Shown: positions 1 to 10,752 of the stretch, piece after piece
Position numbering within the stretch: the stretch's first letter is position 1
Layout: every line of letters begins with the position of its first letter
Assembly: GCA_016808115.1 (NCBI GenBank)
Contig: JAEQBH010002957.1
Location: 1 to 64,000, forward strand
Length of the DNA stretch: 64,000 bases
Reading direction: 5' to 3'
Source: Tetrastigma voinierianum
Taxonomy: Eukaryota > Streptophyta > Magnoliopsida > Vitales > Vitaceae
Notes under the pieces: model-generated
The model's input: only the letters and a program-made list of their open reading frames with translations
Told to the model about the DNA's origin: nothing
Database searches by the model: none
Position numbers and translations under genes: made by a program

Positions 1-1583
1 TTTAGTCGGTTTTGTTTTTTAACGGCTATGAATATTTTAGTATAATTTGGAAATATAATTTATTTCCTGTGTGAAGTCATAGAACAAAACAAAGGAATAA
101 ATAATGTAATGTAACAATCCCCACCAATTTTTAGCTTATTTTATTTTTGTTCTTCTATTTTCTATCTCTTTCTAACACTTATATTCAAGCGGTAAATGCT
201 GATTAAAATATAATAGCCTTAAAACTCTATTTTGTATTTACTTGTTATATGGAATTTCTTATATATATATATATCCGTTTTAGGCCATTGAGGTAGGTGC
301 TTGAACCTTTTAAAGGATAAAATAATAAATGAAAAGAAACATGATAAGAACTCAAATGGATTCATGGAGGAAAAATGAGTAAGAAAATATGCAATAAAAT
401 ATACAATAATTTATTATTTCAAATTATCAACTAAACATACAAAGAAAATGAATGTTTCCAAAAATAATCCTATCATTTTCTATCTTTGTGGAATGGATTA
501 TATAGGAAACAAAAGAAGGATGAGAGAAAGAGAAGATTGAATGACCTAAAAAAGAGATATAAGAAGTAAAAAAACAAACCTTTTTGAAGGTTGCAAACCC
601 TTCCAATGAGTTGGAGCCAAAGGACATTTAATGAATATGTAGAATGTTGTTTTAGACAAAAGGTAATAAGGAAACTCAATAGCTTTTGTAGAAATCCAAT
701 CTCACAAGGAAAGACAAAAAGTTTTGGTGGGAAATCCCACTAGTTTTGAGGGAACAATGACCTATGGCTATGATATAGGGAGTCATTATGCATCAAACTA
801 GAAAATGATATTTTAAATATGATGAGACAAGTTTGACAAGTGATAATGATGATTGTACAACTATTATTTTTATTTTATTTTATATCTCTTCACTCTTATG
901 ACATATAAATGAGAATGAACTATTTCATTATCTTGGTTATGTCTTGTTCAACATATTTCAAAATAAATAAATAAACTTATTTGATAGAATGTTTTTTTAA
1001 AGACTTATTTGAAAGAATGTTGAATAGCTTTGTACGTACATAATTGAAATGTAATATCTTTAAAATGATTTGATTTCAAGGTTGGGTTTTAGTTTAAACT
1101 TCATTTTACATTTCATTTAGATTTTTATATTTAGAATTAGTGAAAGTAGGTTTTTTTTTATGTCCATATAAAAATATTTAGATATCAAAAAAGAAAATTA
1201 ATATATATTTAATAATTATGGTTTGATTTAAAAGTCAAATATGTCTGCAATAATTATAAAAGTAACCCGCAATATATTATGATAGTGATAAACTACTATT
1301 ATATACATAAATATACAGACTATTATCATAATATAATATAAATATTATCATAACTGCTCCATTTGTTGTCATAATATAAGATAGTTTTTTTACATCTGAT
1401 TTTTAACAAACCATAATTATTTTTGAATAGTATGTATTAATTCCATATTTTATAAAATTCTTTAGACTATTGTATAAATAGTTGGGTTTGTAATTTGTGT
1501 AGACGTGATCGATTCGTACTTATTTTTATTTTTCATATTTTAGATTTAAATATGAATGAATGAGTCTCAATGAAGGGACGTAT
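1..1583. other. AT-rich flanking DNA, no gene seen
   Basis: Very AT-rich sequence with no convincing coding region; the open frames are short, low-complexity and lack recognisable motifs. It holds a short (AT)n run near 260-272, a near-duplicated 17-bp stretch around 975-1020 (ACTTATTTGA-AGAATGTT) and an 11-bp inverted repeat at 1274-1284 / 1324-1334. It is the left flank of the L1 LTR and ends with CGTAT, the proposed L1 target duplication. Confidence 0.7.
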
Positions 1584-3388
1584 TGTGACGCCCCAAATCC
1601 GAGGGTCCCGTTGACAACCTGTCAACCCGCAGAATTCCTGTGGATTTTGGGTGACCCAATACCACAATGTTGTATCCAATTTATCAAGATCCTTATTTTC
1701 ACAAAAATCGAGCAAAGTCTCCTTTGTTCGGGGAACTCTACCCAACATACAACCTGTATAACAATATAATTATACCTCATCCAAGGTCTCAATAGAAGTA
1801 GTATTGACCCCCACATGGTCCATCTGCCCATATCCCCAATATACATCCCTTTACCGGAATCCATTCATTTACATTTAAATCTAAAATATTAAAATAAAAC
1901 ACTTAATTACATAAATATAAAAGAGTCCGATCATCACGACTTTTACCATAATTACATACTGACATTTATAGAATGTTCCCAAAAATTCTAGTTACAATTC
2001 TTTTATACAAATTTTTTTTACAAAAATGTTACTCAAAGGTGTACTGCCACACATCGACCTTTCTTCATAATCACGTAAGCCTTTGGAGCGCCTATCTTCG
2101 TACACCCCCTTTACCCGAAAGGGGTCCCATAATCCGGGATGAGCAATGCGCAAGAGAAAAATTCCTCATACAAGGGCTACTCCTCGGCTAAATGCACATG
2201 AAATGGCGTACATAAAACATCAAATCATATTCCATATAAATAATGCAATCCTATACAGAATGTTCTGTGTCATGCATGAGATGAGACTTCTCATACCCAC
2301 AACCCGAGTCCCGACCAACTCTCTCATACCTACAATGCCAAGTGTGAAAAACCAGCCATTGTTGTTTCACCCAATGACTTAAACCATTGGACAACCCTCC
2401 AATTTTAATTTATCAAATCACGTGTGTTTATTCGATCATGAATTTCCAAGGTCTCACCATAGGCTTTGCACGCATTCATACACTTTCGCGAACTTTTATC
2501 GTTGGATACATATGTCTAACCAAGAATAAAATTTGGGTCTTTCACCCTAATGGGGATCTGCCCTATCTTACTTCACCCCCAACACATGTGATTTATTATT
2601 ATTGTTGTTTTATCCAACCGTGAGTCTCAATTTTGAACGTTATCCCATTTATGAGCTCACCACCCATTCACCAAGAATGGCTAATAATGCACTCATGCAC
2701 ACACCCGACTCGACATAATGTGATTCATGCATATGAAATGCAATCATGTCATTTCATGTGATGTCATGCTACATGCATAATAAGAGCTACATGCAACATT
2801 TATAAATTTCGTATAATTATATTTCCTATATATAATTTCAATTTATCACAATTTTCATGTTAATACATCAAGCAAGTATATATAAACATGATTTTTACAC
2901 ACAATAACATGTTATTTATTTTTCCAACAATAACACACAAAATGGTCCAAATCTCAAACCCATATAAAACAGGGCTCCTCTTGGTCCCTTCACGGTTTGT
3001 CACTGAATTACTATGATACAAAAACACACCACAAAACCTGAAGACATCAGTCCCGGATTAAAACTAAACCTCAACTCGGGCCTCCAAGATCGCCTAAAAA
3101 TGCTCGAATTTGTCTAGGATCGTTTCAAAATGGAAGCCCCAAATTCACCAGATCGTCTCAAAATACCCCAAATTCACATTAACTGTCCAAAAACAATCCA
3201 AAAAATTCTAAAAAATTCCTACACTCGGTCCAAAAAATTTGGGACTGAAATTTTAGTCTTTTCACAAAGACTTCAAGAAAAACAAGCCATTAAATGACAT
3301 TTAGGCCAGAAATAACCTAAACAGGAAAATTTCCTACCTCGTGAAATTTGACGAAACTCAAAGATTTTGGTACCCACACGTAGCTCTC
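1584..3388 (-). mobile_element. L1: left part of a split family-A LTR
   Basis: On the plus strand it opens TGTGACGCCCCAAATCC, the reverse complement of the usual family-A LTR end (GGGGCGTCACA). It continues with words shared by the other A LTRs, such as a GTCAACCCG-rich start, a TAATGCACTCATGCAC block and the AATTTGACGAAACTC stretch near 3345. No primer binding site lies to its left, so this is probably a solo LTR rather than the 5' end of an element. Position 3388 matches the point in other A LTRs just before the CTCTCCGCGTAG word, where A1 is inserted. The remainder resumes at 12784. Left target site CGTAT (1579-1583). Confidence 0.75.
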
Positions 3389-5403
3389 TGTGACACCCCA
3401 AACCCGGGGGTCCGTTGACTACCCGTCAACCCACGGAATACAAGTGGATGTCGGGTTACCCGACGCCACTTCAGAAAATCGCAGTCTCCTGTACTGAGAG
3501 CTCTACCCAAATACGCATCGTGATATACCCGTCTCCAAACAAATTCAATATAATCCCACACATGTATAAAACGGCCCCTTGGCCCATAATACAATGCTCA
3601 TCACAACATATCCAAACTATAAATCTAACTATATCCACAGTTACAAGAGTTCAAATATTTTTCACTCTTATACAAACATATTAAAATACTGAATTTCTAA
3701 ATATGTAAATACCATCAAAGCCAATAACTTAATTTCTTCTAATCCAAATTCTCTAGACGAGCCGTCCCCTCGCACTCTCCATGTACCTGTAAAAAAGGGG
3801 GTCCCATGACGGGGTGAGCTGCTAAAGCTCAAGAGGGAGAATCGCCCTGGGCTGGCCACCACCACCTAAGTGCGCAATGTTCCAAAGTAAACACACATTC
3901 AAGCAAATGCATGATCCTACTTGAATGTCTACATGACCAACTCCATATCCCGAGTTCACATCGACTCTCTCACACCCACTGCCTTGTATGAGAATATTAA
4001 TTCGTAAACGAAATTATTTGTTTATAGTTGTGGTCTACTCCGATCCAAGTAAAGGGATCATCTCCGATATTATATTTAGTGGACTAATTCCTCCGATATA
4101 TATCAATTGGGTCGTCTCCGACGATTGATATTTTATTTGTTTAGACTACCCTCCGACCACTTAATATTTTTAGACAACCCGCCGAACCATTTACTCTAGA
4201 CTCGTCTCATGCACTAACTCCTATAGTCCTAGGATGTTCCAGTGCATATGGAATGCATGTATGCCAATTCCAATACAGTCTAATCACATGCAAATATATA
4301 AACATGAATATACTCGCATAATTCAAATCACACAATCATGTTATGTAATTATACATTTCATCACATCAAAATTAGCTCACTTGGGCTAATGATCAAACAC
4401 GAAAGCAATTTAATTTAAATCACTGACCAACACATATTTTCACAAAAATATATATTGAAAATACTGCTTTCTGAATAGTGAAACCCTACTACTATCTCTA
4501 AAAATCACAACTCAATCCGCTCAATTTAGTGAACTCGTAATCCACGGCCATTCCCGGCCCAATGCACACCAAGCAAACATTTAATGCACAAACTAACATA
4601 AGATGCAACCAAACAGCCCGTACCCACACACGGCTGCTCCAAATTTTGTTTCAAAATCTATATCAATTCGGTCCCAAGGTTTGGGACCGATCAGACGGCC
4701 CCTCACGGCCTCATTCGACTCAAACATCGACAAAACACTTAAAGAAGGAATAAAATCCAAGTAGGGAGAAACCCCTACCTCTTGGAGTTTGTCAAAAACT
4801 CACAAATCCGGTACCCACGCGAAGCCCTCTCCGCGTATGCCTTTCTACTTGTCCCGAAGACCGCCAACTGGCCGATCGTCAGATTTCAGAGAAGTGCTCT
4901 CTCTCTCTAAAACCTCTCAAAAAGAAAGCTACTGGATCTCCCCCCAAATGCCTCTCACGTTTTCTCTTTTGTTTAAGTGGAGAAGACAAGTCACTATACA
5001 TGTTTTGTCTTGTAATGACTTAAACAATTCCCTAAATGACCATTATGTCCCTTCATTTCCCAGATTTGATATTCGGCACTACCTCGGCCATCCATTTTCA
5101 TTATTTCTCTACTCATACCACTTATGGTACATGAGTACATGTTATATGTGACTTTCGTCACATCGAAAATCATTTTACGGCATCCGAAACGCGATGCCTC
5201 GAAAAACGTGTCAACTCCGACTGTCTCGGAATTTTACGAAATTTTACGTGCTAGCTAGATTTCATGAGACGATTCCAACGGCAAGTAACTGCTTTGTCAT
5301 CCGAGATCTAGATAATTAATTCTCAATTTTTAACCGAAATTATAATTTTGTAAATTAAATTACGATTTTTCCTTTATTCCGTAAATTGAATTTCGGTCTT
5401 ACA
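3389..5403 (-). repeat. A1 3' LTR
   Basis: Starts TGTGACACCCC and ends GGTCTTACA on the plus strand, that is TGTAAGACC to GGGGTGTCACA on the coding strand. It matches 10753-12783 along its length, including the TCCGAC-containing block with ATTGATAT words (about 4080-4170) and the CTCTCCGCGTA word near 4830. At 2015 bp it is the typical family-A size. Confidence 0.9.
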
Positions 5404-5425
5404 TTCTCCTTCCTTAAAGGAATTT
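5404..5425 (-). promoter_or_regulatory. A1 polypurine tract (plus-strand primer)
   Basis: TTCTCCTTCCTTAAAGGAAT on the plus strand is the complement of a purine run ending AGGAAGGAGAA, directly abutting the LTR start TGTAAGACC. The same tract, preceded by GGGACGAAATTCC, occurs in A2 and A3. Confidence 0.85.
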
Positions 5426-5529
5426 CGTCCCAAATTCGTAATCCATCACAATCACCTACATGCATATCTCAACGCCAAGACTTTATCATTCATGTAAACT
5501 AGCCATTTAAATTTTAAACTACTAAACTA

Positions 5530-6250
5530 CGTATCTTCATCCCTAAACACGAAGGGATAAGTGGCCCGTATCGTGTCCTCACGCTCCCACGTTGACTCCT
5601 CCACCCAATAAAGGCCACCATAGCACTCACCAGCCTCACTCGCTCAAGGCCGCAAAAACTGGACACGGCTTATCCACTCGTACACCGGGCTCCCAAAAGG
5701 TCCCATCGTTGTCAACTCAATCTCACCCCCTAATCCACCACATGAGCCGGACTGAGTATATCTCGAGCATGGAGATGTGAAATACCCGTGGACACCGAGT
5801 ATGCCGGGTGGTAAAGCCAACCTAGCACGCAACACTCCGCCATCCTCTCGAGTATCTCTTAAAGGTCCAATAAACCCTACGATAGTTTCCCGCGCTTGTC
5901 GAATCTGACCACTCCTCTCGTAGGCATCACCAAGAAGACATGATCCCTAAACCTCGAATCCTAAGGGTCGACGCCGCATCTACATAAATACGGGGCCTGG
6001 GAGTCGCAGTGACACTATCGCATCAAGCTCACCTTCTCGGAGCGCCTCTAATCAATCTGTGATCAAAGATGAGCTCTCTCCCACCTCTGGCCCAATATAA
6101 TGGTGACTCGCATGGCCTTCCACATACAAGAAGATCCTCGTGATACTCGATAACCGCTAGTCAGAGGCCACCTACCATGGGCAATTTCTCCTCCACCCTT
6201 AAGACCCAGACGATGCCTCAGCTGCGGTCCTCTAACACCTGTATATAATC
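5530..6250 (-). pseudogene. A1 integrase C-terminus and chromodomain remnant
   Basis: Read on the minus strand, 6250 to about 6060 resembles the region after the integrase core, ending in RWERAHL. The stretch 5835-5644 gives LARLALPPGILGVHGYF and SRYTQSGSCGG, the degraded equivalent of the family motif RLALPPSMSGVHEVFHVSM followed by RKYTPDPAHVVD. Around 5555-5620 comes VEESTWEREDT in broken frame, the chromodomain-like tail seen in all elements here. In chromoviruses this tail is thought to guide integration towards modified histone H3 in heterochromatin. Several frameshifts separate the pieces. The integrase catalytic core is absent. Confidence 0.75.
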
Positions 6251-6850
6251 CACACAACGTGTAACTCTACACAACCCTTACTTTGTGTGTAAACGCTGAC
6301 CTTCCCAAGGTCACAATCACTGACAGTCCAATGGACCGTCAACCTAGTCCATGTGATGAATGACATCCATATACCGAGCCCTTGCCGACTCATCAACACC
6401 CAACGAAATTTCCAATGGGTATCCTAATCTCGAGTCACTCCCAACTCCTATCACTCAACTCTAAGTTTACGTGATAACTTGACCGTGTGTTTTCATCTTG
6501 ATTAACATAACTCTTCGGCTTACACTTCAAGCCTCTTACATTTCCTGATTCAACTATGAGTTTTCATTGGACGTAGTCTTAAAGACAAACTCACCCCACA
6601 CTAATCAAGAGTGGTGAATGACCATACCGTGCACCCACACCCACCCTACGCGATGTTACTGCAATACCTTAACAACGATGCTATAATCGTGACAACTAAT
6701 CCTGGGGCCTCACCCATGAGCGTAATCTTAGAGATCTCTCACTCATAATCTCGACTCATCGTGTCAACTCACCCTACATCCTGAAGAACATCTTATACAT
6801 GGCTTTCTCTAAAGGCCTTAACCATTGCCCAAATCCAATGCCATGTCTGT
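6251..6850 (-). other. A1 noncoding block shared with A2
   Basis: Not recognisable as RT, RNase H or integrase core, although these belong at this point in the element. Instead the minus strand matches A2 at about 31600-31910 and 32335-32720. Shared words include GTCATTCACCACTCTTG, GACTACGTCCAATGAA, AGATGAAAACACAC and GTGGATTATATAC-like sequence, in the same order. A1 lacks the minisatellite that A2 carries inside the block. The block therefore looks inherited from a common reduced ancestor. The first part, near 6790-6840, still resembles protease (GGTTAAGGCCTTT). Confidence 0.65.
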
Positions 6851-7420
6851 ATGACAACCCTACGAGGTCTCACTATCGCGAACCGATGGTCATTAACTCA
6901 TCCAGCGTCAAGCCCCAACAATCACAACCAGGTCTACCACCCTATAACCACCACGCCTGGCCGCAACACTGACCGTCGCCGACTCGACCCACACTCCGCC
7001 CCTCTAGCCTATTTGTGTTGTCGGAAGTGCTCAGATAGCACCTAAATCGAAACTAGTTCCTCTAACCCTTACTAGCGTGGGAGAATGAATCAGATAATTT
7101 CTCCTGCCCTACGGCTTAACTGGACTGGATTGTCCCAAAGTCTGGGGATCTCGTCTCTCGGGGAAATCCCGCCACTCATGCTCAACTCGGCCCTAGTCCT
7201 CAAACTAGTGTAAAGCATGTCTTCCGCCTTCCCGAACTTGAGAAAGCCGATCTCCTCTGCTACTTCAACACCAGATCCCGAAAGTGTTCCAAGTATCTTC
7301 GATTTCTCTCTCTATGGTCAGGGTCGTCCCAACTATGGAGTCCATATCCCGTAGGCGAAATCCTACAATCCTACCCCGAATGGACAACTTCAGCTCCTTC
7401 TCACATCTCCTGAAATACAG
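6851..7420 (-). pseudogene. A1 gag middle/C-terminal fragment, displaced
   Basis: On the minus strand the segment starts with a degraded form of the gag words LKLSIRG...DMDS, corresponding to 7415-7330. The same words are found in gag of B2 (near 50520-50590) and A2 (about 30950-31000). It goes on through the stretch leading to the zinc knuckle region; 7080-7000 matches A2 31240-31320 (GGAACTAGTTTCGATTTAGGTGC). In an intact element this lies upstream of protease and RT; here it lies downstream of RT. The junction with RT is near 7415-7424, where RT and gag both read close to AGGAGAT. No intact CCHC box was found. Confidence 0.65.
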
Positions 7421-8575
7421 CCAATCCTAAGAAACTAAGTATCTCGAAGATTGACATTCGGTCTCTCCCAACTCATCACCGCCTCAACCTTTTCTAGGTC
7501 GACTGACACTCCTGATGCTGACACCACACGTCCCAAAAATCTCCTCGCAAGCTAAACCGCACCTCACCGAACTTACATACCGATGGTCTCTTAGTAACTC
7601 GAACACAATCCTCAAGTGATTACTCATGCTCCCACTCTAATGGGGTGTGATCAAAATGTCATCCACGAAGACTACGACAAACTGATCTAGATAGGGTTGG
7701 AACATCCTATGCATGAGATCCATGAATGCTGCTAACGCATTCATCAATCTAAAGGGCATCACCGTAAACTCAAAGTGCCCATAACGCGTCCTAAACGCCG
7801 CCTTAGTGGATATCCTGCCTCCCAACCCTCGCCGACGGTAACCAAGCGCGTAAGGTCTATCTTAGTAGATCTCGCGCTCCTCTCAATAATCAAACAAATC
7901 ATCAATCCCTCTAATGGGTACCCCATTCTTAATCGTAACTCGCTCAACCGTCGATAGTCAATGCATAGTCAAGGGTCTTGCTCCTTCTTCTTCACAAATG
8001 TAACCAGAGCGCCCCATGGCAGTTGCTCTTGGCTCTAATGAACCCCTCGTCCAAAAGAGCCCCGTGAGGCTGACTCCAGCCCGCACCTCAACCTAAGGCC
8101 ATCCCATGAGTCATAGAGATGGGGTGAATTACTGTGGTGTAACTCCGACACCGGGTTCACACCCCATGTGGAGGTAGTCCAAAGGCTCATCTGGAAAAAC
8201 ATCCACATATTCGTAAACCACTCGAGGTAGATCCAAGTCTGATCTCTCCTTGTCCTCTAGGGTAAGGCTCGCGAGCCAACCCGTTAACTGTCCCTGACAC
8301 TTGGACTCGTATACTGTCTAGGGAAAAATGTCATGCTTGCCCCCCTGAAATATAACACGAGTACCGTCCTGCGTATGGCGATAATCCTCCTACCCTCACA
8401 ATCGATAATGACCTCGTAAGTCGTCACCAATCCATCCCCAGATGACACGAACGACATGTCCATGATCCTCAGTCCACCGTAGCAGAGTCCCCGAGATCTC
8501 CAACTCAACCCCGAAGACACATCCATATTCTCGCCCTAATCCCTAGGGAGAACTCACATACAAAGGCTCCTCTAA
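7421..8575 (-). pseudogene. A1 protease C-terminus and reverse transcriptase
   Basis: Protease C-terminal part and linker lie at about 8575-8180; the pieces resemble CVFGVELEISGT and VVYEYVDVFPDEP, the usual start of RT. The RT palm is best preserved at 7825-7637, with AAFRTRYGHFEFTVMPF, MNALAAFMDLMHRMFQPYL and DQFVVVFVDDIL. The catalytic aspartates fall in FVDDIL at 7669-7652. It continues to DLEKVEAVMSWERPN near 7500 and stops at the FLGLAGYY equivalent near 7425, just before RNase H would begin. RT copies element RNA into DNA in the cytoplasmic particle. At least five frameshifts or stops break it. The upstream junction to gag near 8569-8580 lies in a word, AGACCTTAGAGG, that gag and protease nearly share. 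Confidence 0.8.
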
Positions 8576-8928
8576 GGTCTCAAGAGGTCCTTGCCTATTT
8601 CCATCATATTTGGGCCTCATTCTCTAGCTAGAACGCAGCTAGTCTAATCCTGGTCGTGTCAAAGGTAATCTCCATGGCCTCTAACACCTTCTCGACCAGA
8701 TAAATCCAATGGTCCGGTCATCATCCGGGTCTCCTCCTCCAGAATGCTCTGAGGATGATGCGCCCAAACCTCAAGGTTACTAGGATCTTCCCGTCCCACC
8801 GCTATACCAGCCTGTATATAGCATTAATGCATTACCTACAAATTTCTCAAATAAAGTTTGTCGATCAAACACCGATCGTGCCTCAGATCAAGACTTCGGA
8901 CGCCTTCGTCCCTCGTCCCGATCAGCAT
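8576..8928 (-). pseudogene. A1 gag N-terminal fragment
   Basis: The start is set at 8928 because ATGCTGATCGGGACGAGG aligns with the gag start of A3 (ATGGCTAATAGAGGACGAGG at 53624), and the upstream ATTAATTATTGTA matches A3's GTTAATTGTGTAG. It continues through the GGAGGAGACCCGGATG word (about 8740) and GTTAGAGGCCATGGAGATTACC, which other copies show as the IERILRVMEI region. It ends near 8576 where the sequence passes straight into protease. The capsid middle portion is missing here, with part of it displaced to 6851-7420. Frames are broken throughout. Confidence 0.7.
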
Positions 8929-9589
8929 TTACAATAATTAATATGGCAACAAGAATAATTTAATTTTTCACTTCATTCTAACTAGGCAATGCAAATGCCG
9001 ACACACAGATTCTGACAACCATGAACCTACCGCTCATTTTCTAAGTGGCGCTAAATCAAACACCAATTTATTTATTTCAAGAAGGTTCTAGTTCTGTCAT
9101 TTCAAGAGTCCAACTCCATAAGGTCATAGTTCATAACCTTAGCATTCACCCTTTTTCCTATACGCATTACACCATGCATATAATTTTCTACGCAACTACC
9201 GCGCAATCACAATTTCAAATGGTAGTTAATCCCAACATGATTCTAAGGCAACACCACCTCGCGAGACACTCTTCATACACATAAACCAGTGTATATGCAT
9301 TGTCCTTGCACTTTCAGGTATTGCAAGGCAATCAATTGTTTTCATTTAAAATATTGTTTTCAACAAAATTTTATTTTGGAAATTTTCATTTTTGAAAATT
9401 TTATTTTTCGAAAAATTTGTCTAATTTTATTTGATTTTATTTAATTTAATAAAAAAAAATTTTCGAAAATTTATTTTACAATGAATGAAGGTCTATTTAG
9501 TGACTCAGAAAATACCAGTCAAACCGAGTCCAAAATCAGTCGGACCAGCCAAAAAGTATAAAGTGCACCGATTTCACTCACCACCTGGG

Positions 9590-9900
9590 CCAAAGACACC
9601 CAACTGGGCCAGCCACGCCTGTCACGCATGGTCGCGCCCTCGCAGCCGCGCCCCTACCGCGCTTCCTCATATGCCATCGCCAGGCCGCTTCCTGGGCCAT
9701 GAGACGCCATACTGCTGCCGCCTCTCACGCGCTTTGCCTGCTTGCGCCCCGCTCGCCTAGCACGCGCCCAACGCCCGCCTCACGCCGCCTCGCTCCCCAA
9801 CCGACCCGCTCGTCGCTACGCGGCCGCGCTTCTAGCTCGCTTCAGCGCTTGTCGCAAGACACTTCGCCGGCTGCCCCTATGCCACGATGAAACCCCGGCC
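9590..9900. other. GC-rich island in the A1 leader
   Basis: About 300 bp dominated by GCGCC, CGCCTC and GCCGC words inside otherwise AT-rich leader. A GC-rich patch occupies a similar leader position in A2 (29930-30070). Long frames are open on both strands, as expected from GC-rich sequence with few TA-containing stops. No protein family is recognisable. Confidence 0.5.
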
Positions 9901-10043
9901 TTGCCACCCCTACCAACCTTACCTCTCTCGTCACAATACAACTCAAAAAGTGTGTATTGCGACACACTTTCCAATTTCACTGCTTCCATCATGTAATACA
10001 AGGCCTCTTAAGCTAACCACCAAGCCTTCTTCTCTGCAATACT

Positions 10044-10067
10044 AAAATTGTATTGCAATACAATTTT
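10044..10067. repeat. Perfect 24-bp palindrome in the A1 leader
   Basis: AAAATTGTATTG followed by its exact reverse complement CAATACAATTTT. The core GTATTGCAATAC recurs as a perfect 12-mer in the A4 leader at 38358-38369, and near-copies (CAATTGTATTG and similar) recur in the A2 leader around 29270-29560. Confidence 0.85.
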
Positions 10068-10202
10068 TTTCATTATCCACACAACTTAATATACTTTGGG
10101 CAAAGAGCTCCACTTCAAATTTTCTCGAACTAATTTTTTTTTTCCAATTATTTCAATTATTTTTAAAGCAGCTTGGAAAATCATTAAAATCACTAAAATC
10201 AT

Positions 10203-10465
10203 TTTTCATTCTATTTAACACTCAAATAAATTTACAAAAATTTATTTTCTTCATTTTTCTTCGCTTTACACCATATGTACCTTAGAAAATTATTTTTCTT
10301 CACCTCTAAACCAAATAAATTCATAAAATTTATTTTCTTTTTCCAGTTTTTCACTGAAAAATTTTCTCCACTCAAATAAATTTATAAAAATTTATTTTCT
10401 TCCATTTTCTTCAATTCTCATCCAATAAATTTATTAAAAATTTATTTTTTCTTCATTTTTCATTT
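10203..10465. repeat. AT-rich degenerate tandem repeat in the A1 leader
   Basis: Four or so copies of AAATAAATTTA-AAAATTTATTTTCTTC spaced about 55-110 bp apart, each nearly self-complementary around AAATTT. Low complexity and no coding sense. Confidence 0.6.
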
Positions 10466-10735
10466 CCGGGCTTTACATCACCACCCAAATGATTTTAAAA
10501 TATTAACACATTCATTTGCTAATCACCAAGCACACATAACCGATCACATCACACAACATGGTAAGCATACCATTCACACAATAATTCACCAAATCACACA
10601 AAACACATCAACACACGTGCACGTAGTGTCCTAGTTTTGTCCCGTGATTTTCCAAGGTAATCTCATACCTAAACTCAACATCGAACCACCTAGTGGTGAT
10701 GGATACCCAACCCGAGCTCCCTAAGTATTCGTATA

Positions 10736-10752
10736 CCTAAGCTCGATACTGC
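10736..10752 (-). promoter_or_regulatory. A1 primer binding site (tRNA-Met type), degraded
   Basis: CCTAAGCTCGATACTGC on the plus strand is the reverse complement of a decayed TGGTATCAGAGCTTAGG. It sits next to the LTR, and the flanking GTATTCGTATACCTAAG is the exact complement of the sequence just after the A3 primer site. Confidence 0.75.

Larger units (their letters stand above)
8929..10735 (-). other. A1 leader between primer site and gag
   Basis: Untranslated leader of 1.8 kb. It holds an AT-rich repeat block (10203-10465), a 24-bp palindrome (10044-10067), a GC-rich island (about 9590-9900), a TTTTCGAAAATTT-rich block (9340-9480) and a stretch at 9300-9330 matching the A3 leader (TGCATTACCTG...AAGGACAATG, 53500-53530). 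Open frames in the GC-rich island run on the wrong strand and look like composition effects. Confidence 0.65.

Noticed and set aside
1274..1334. Inverted repeat as the ends of a small DNA transposon
   Set aside because: Arms are only 11 bp and purely AT-rich; no target duplication, so chance is likely.
9485..9996. Several overlapping frames in the GC-rich part of the A1 leader
   Set aside because: Open frames on both strands are explained by GC-rich composition; no motif, and the location is the untranslated leader.
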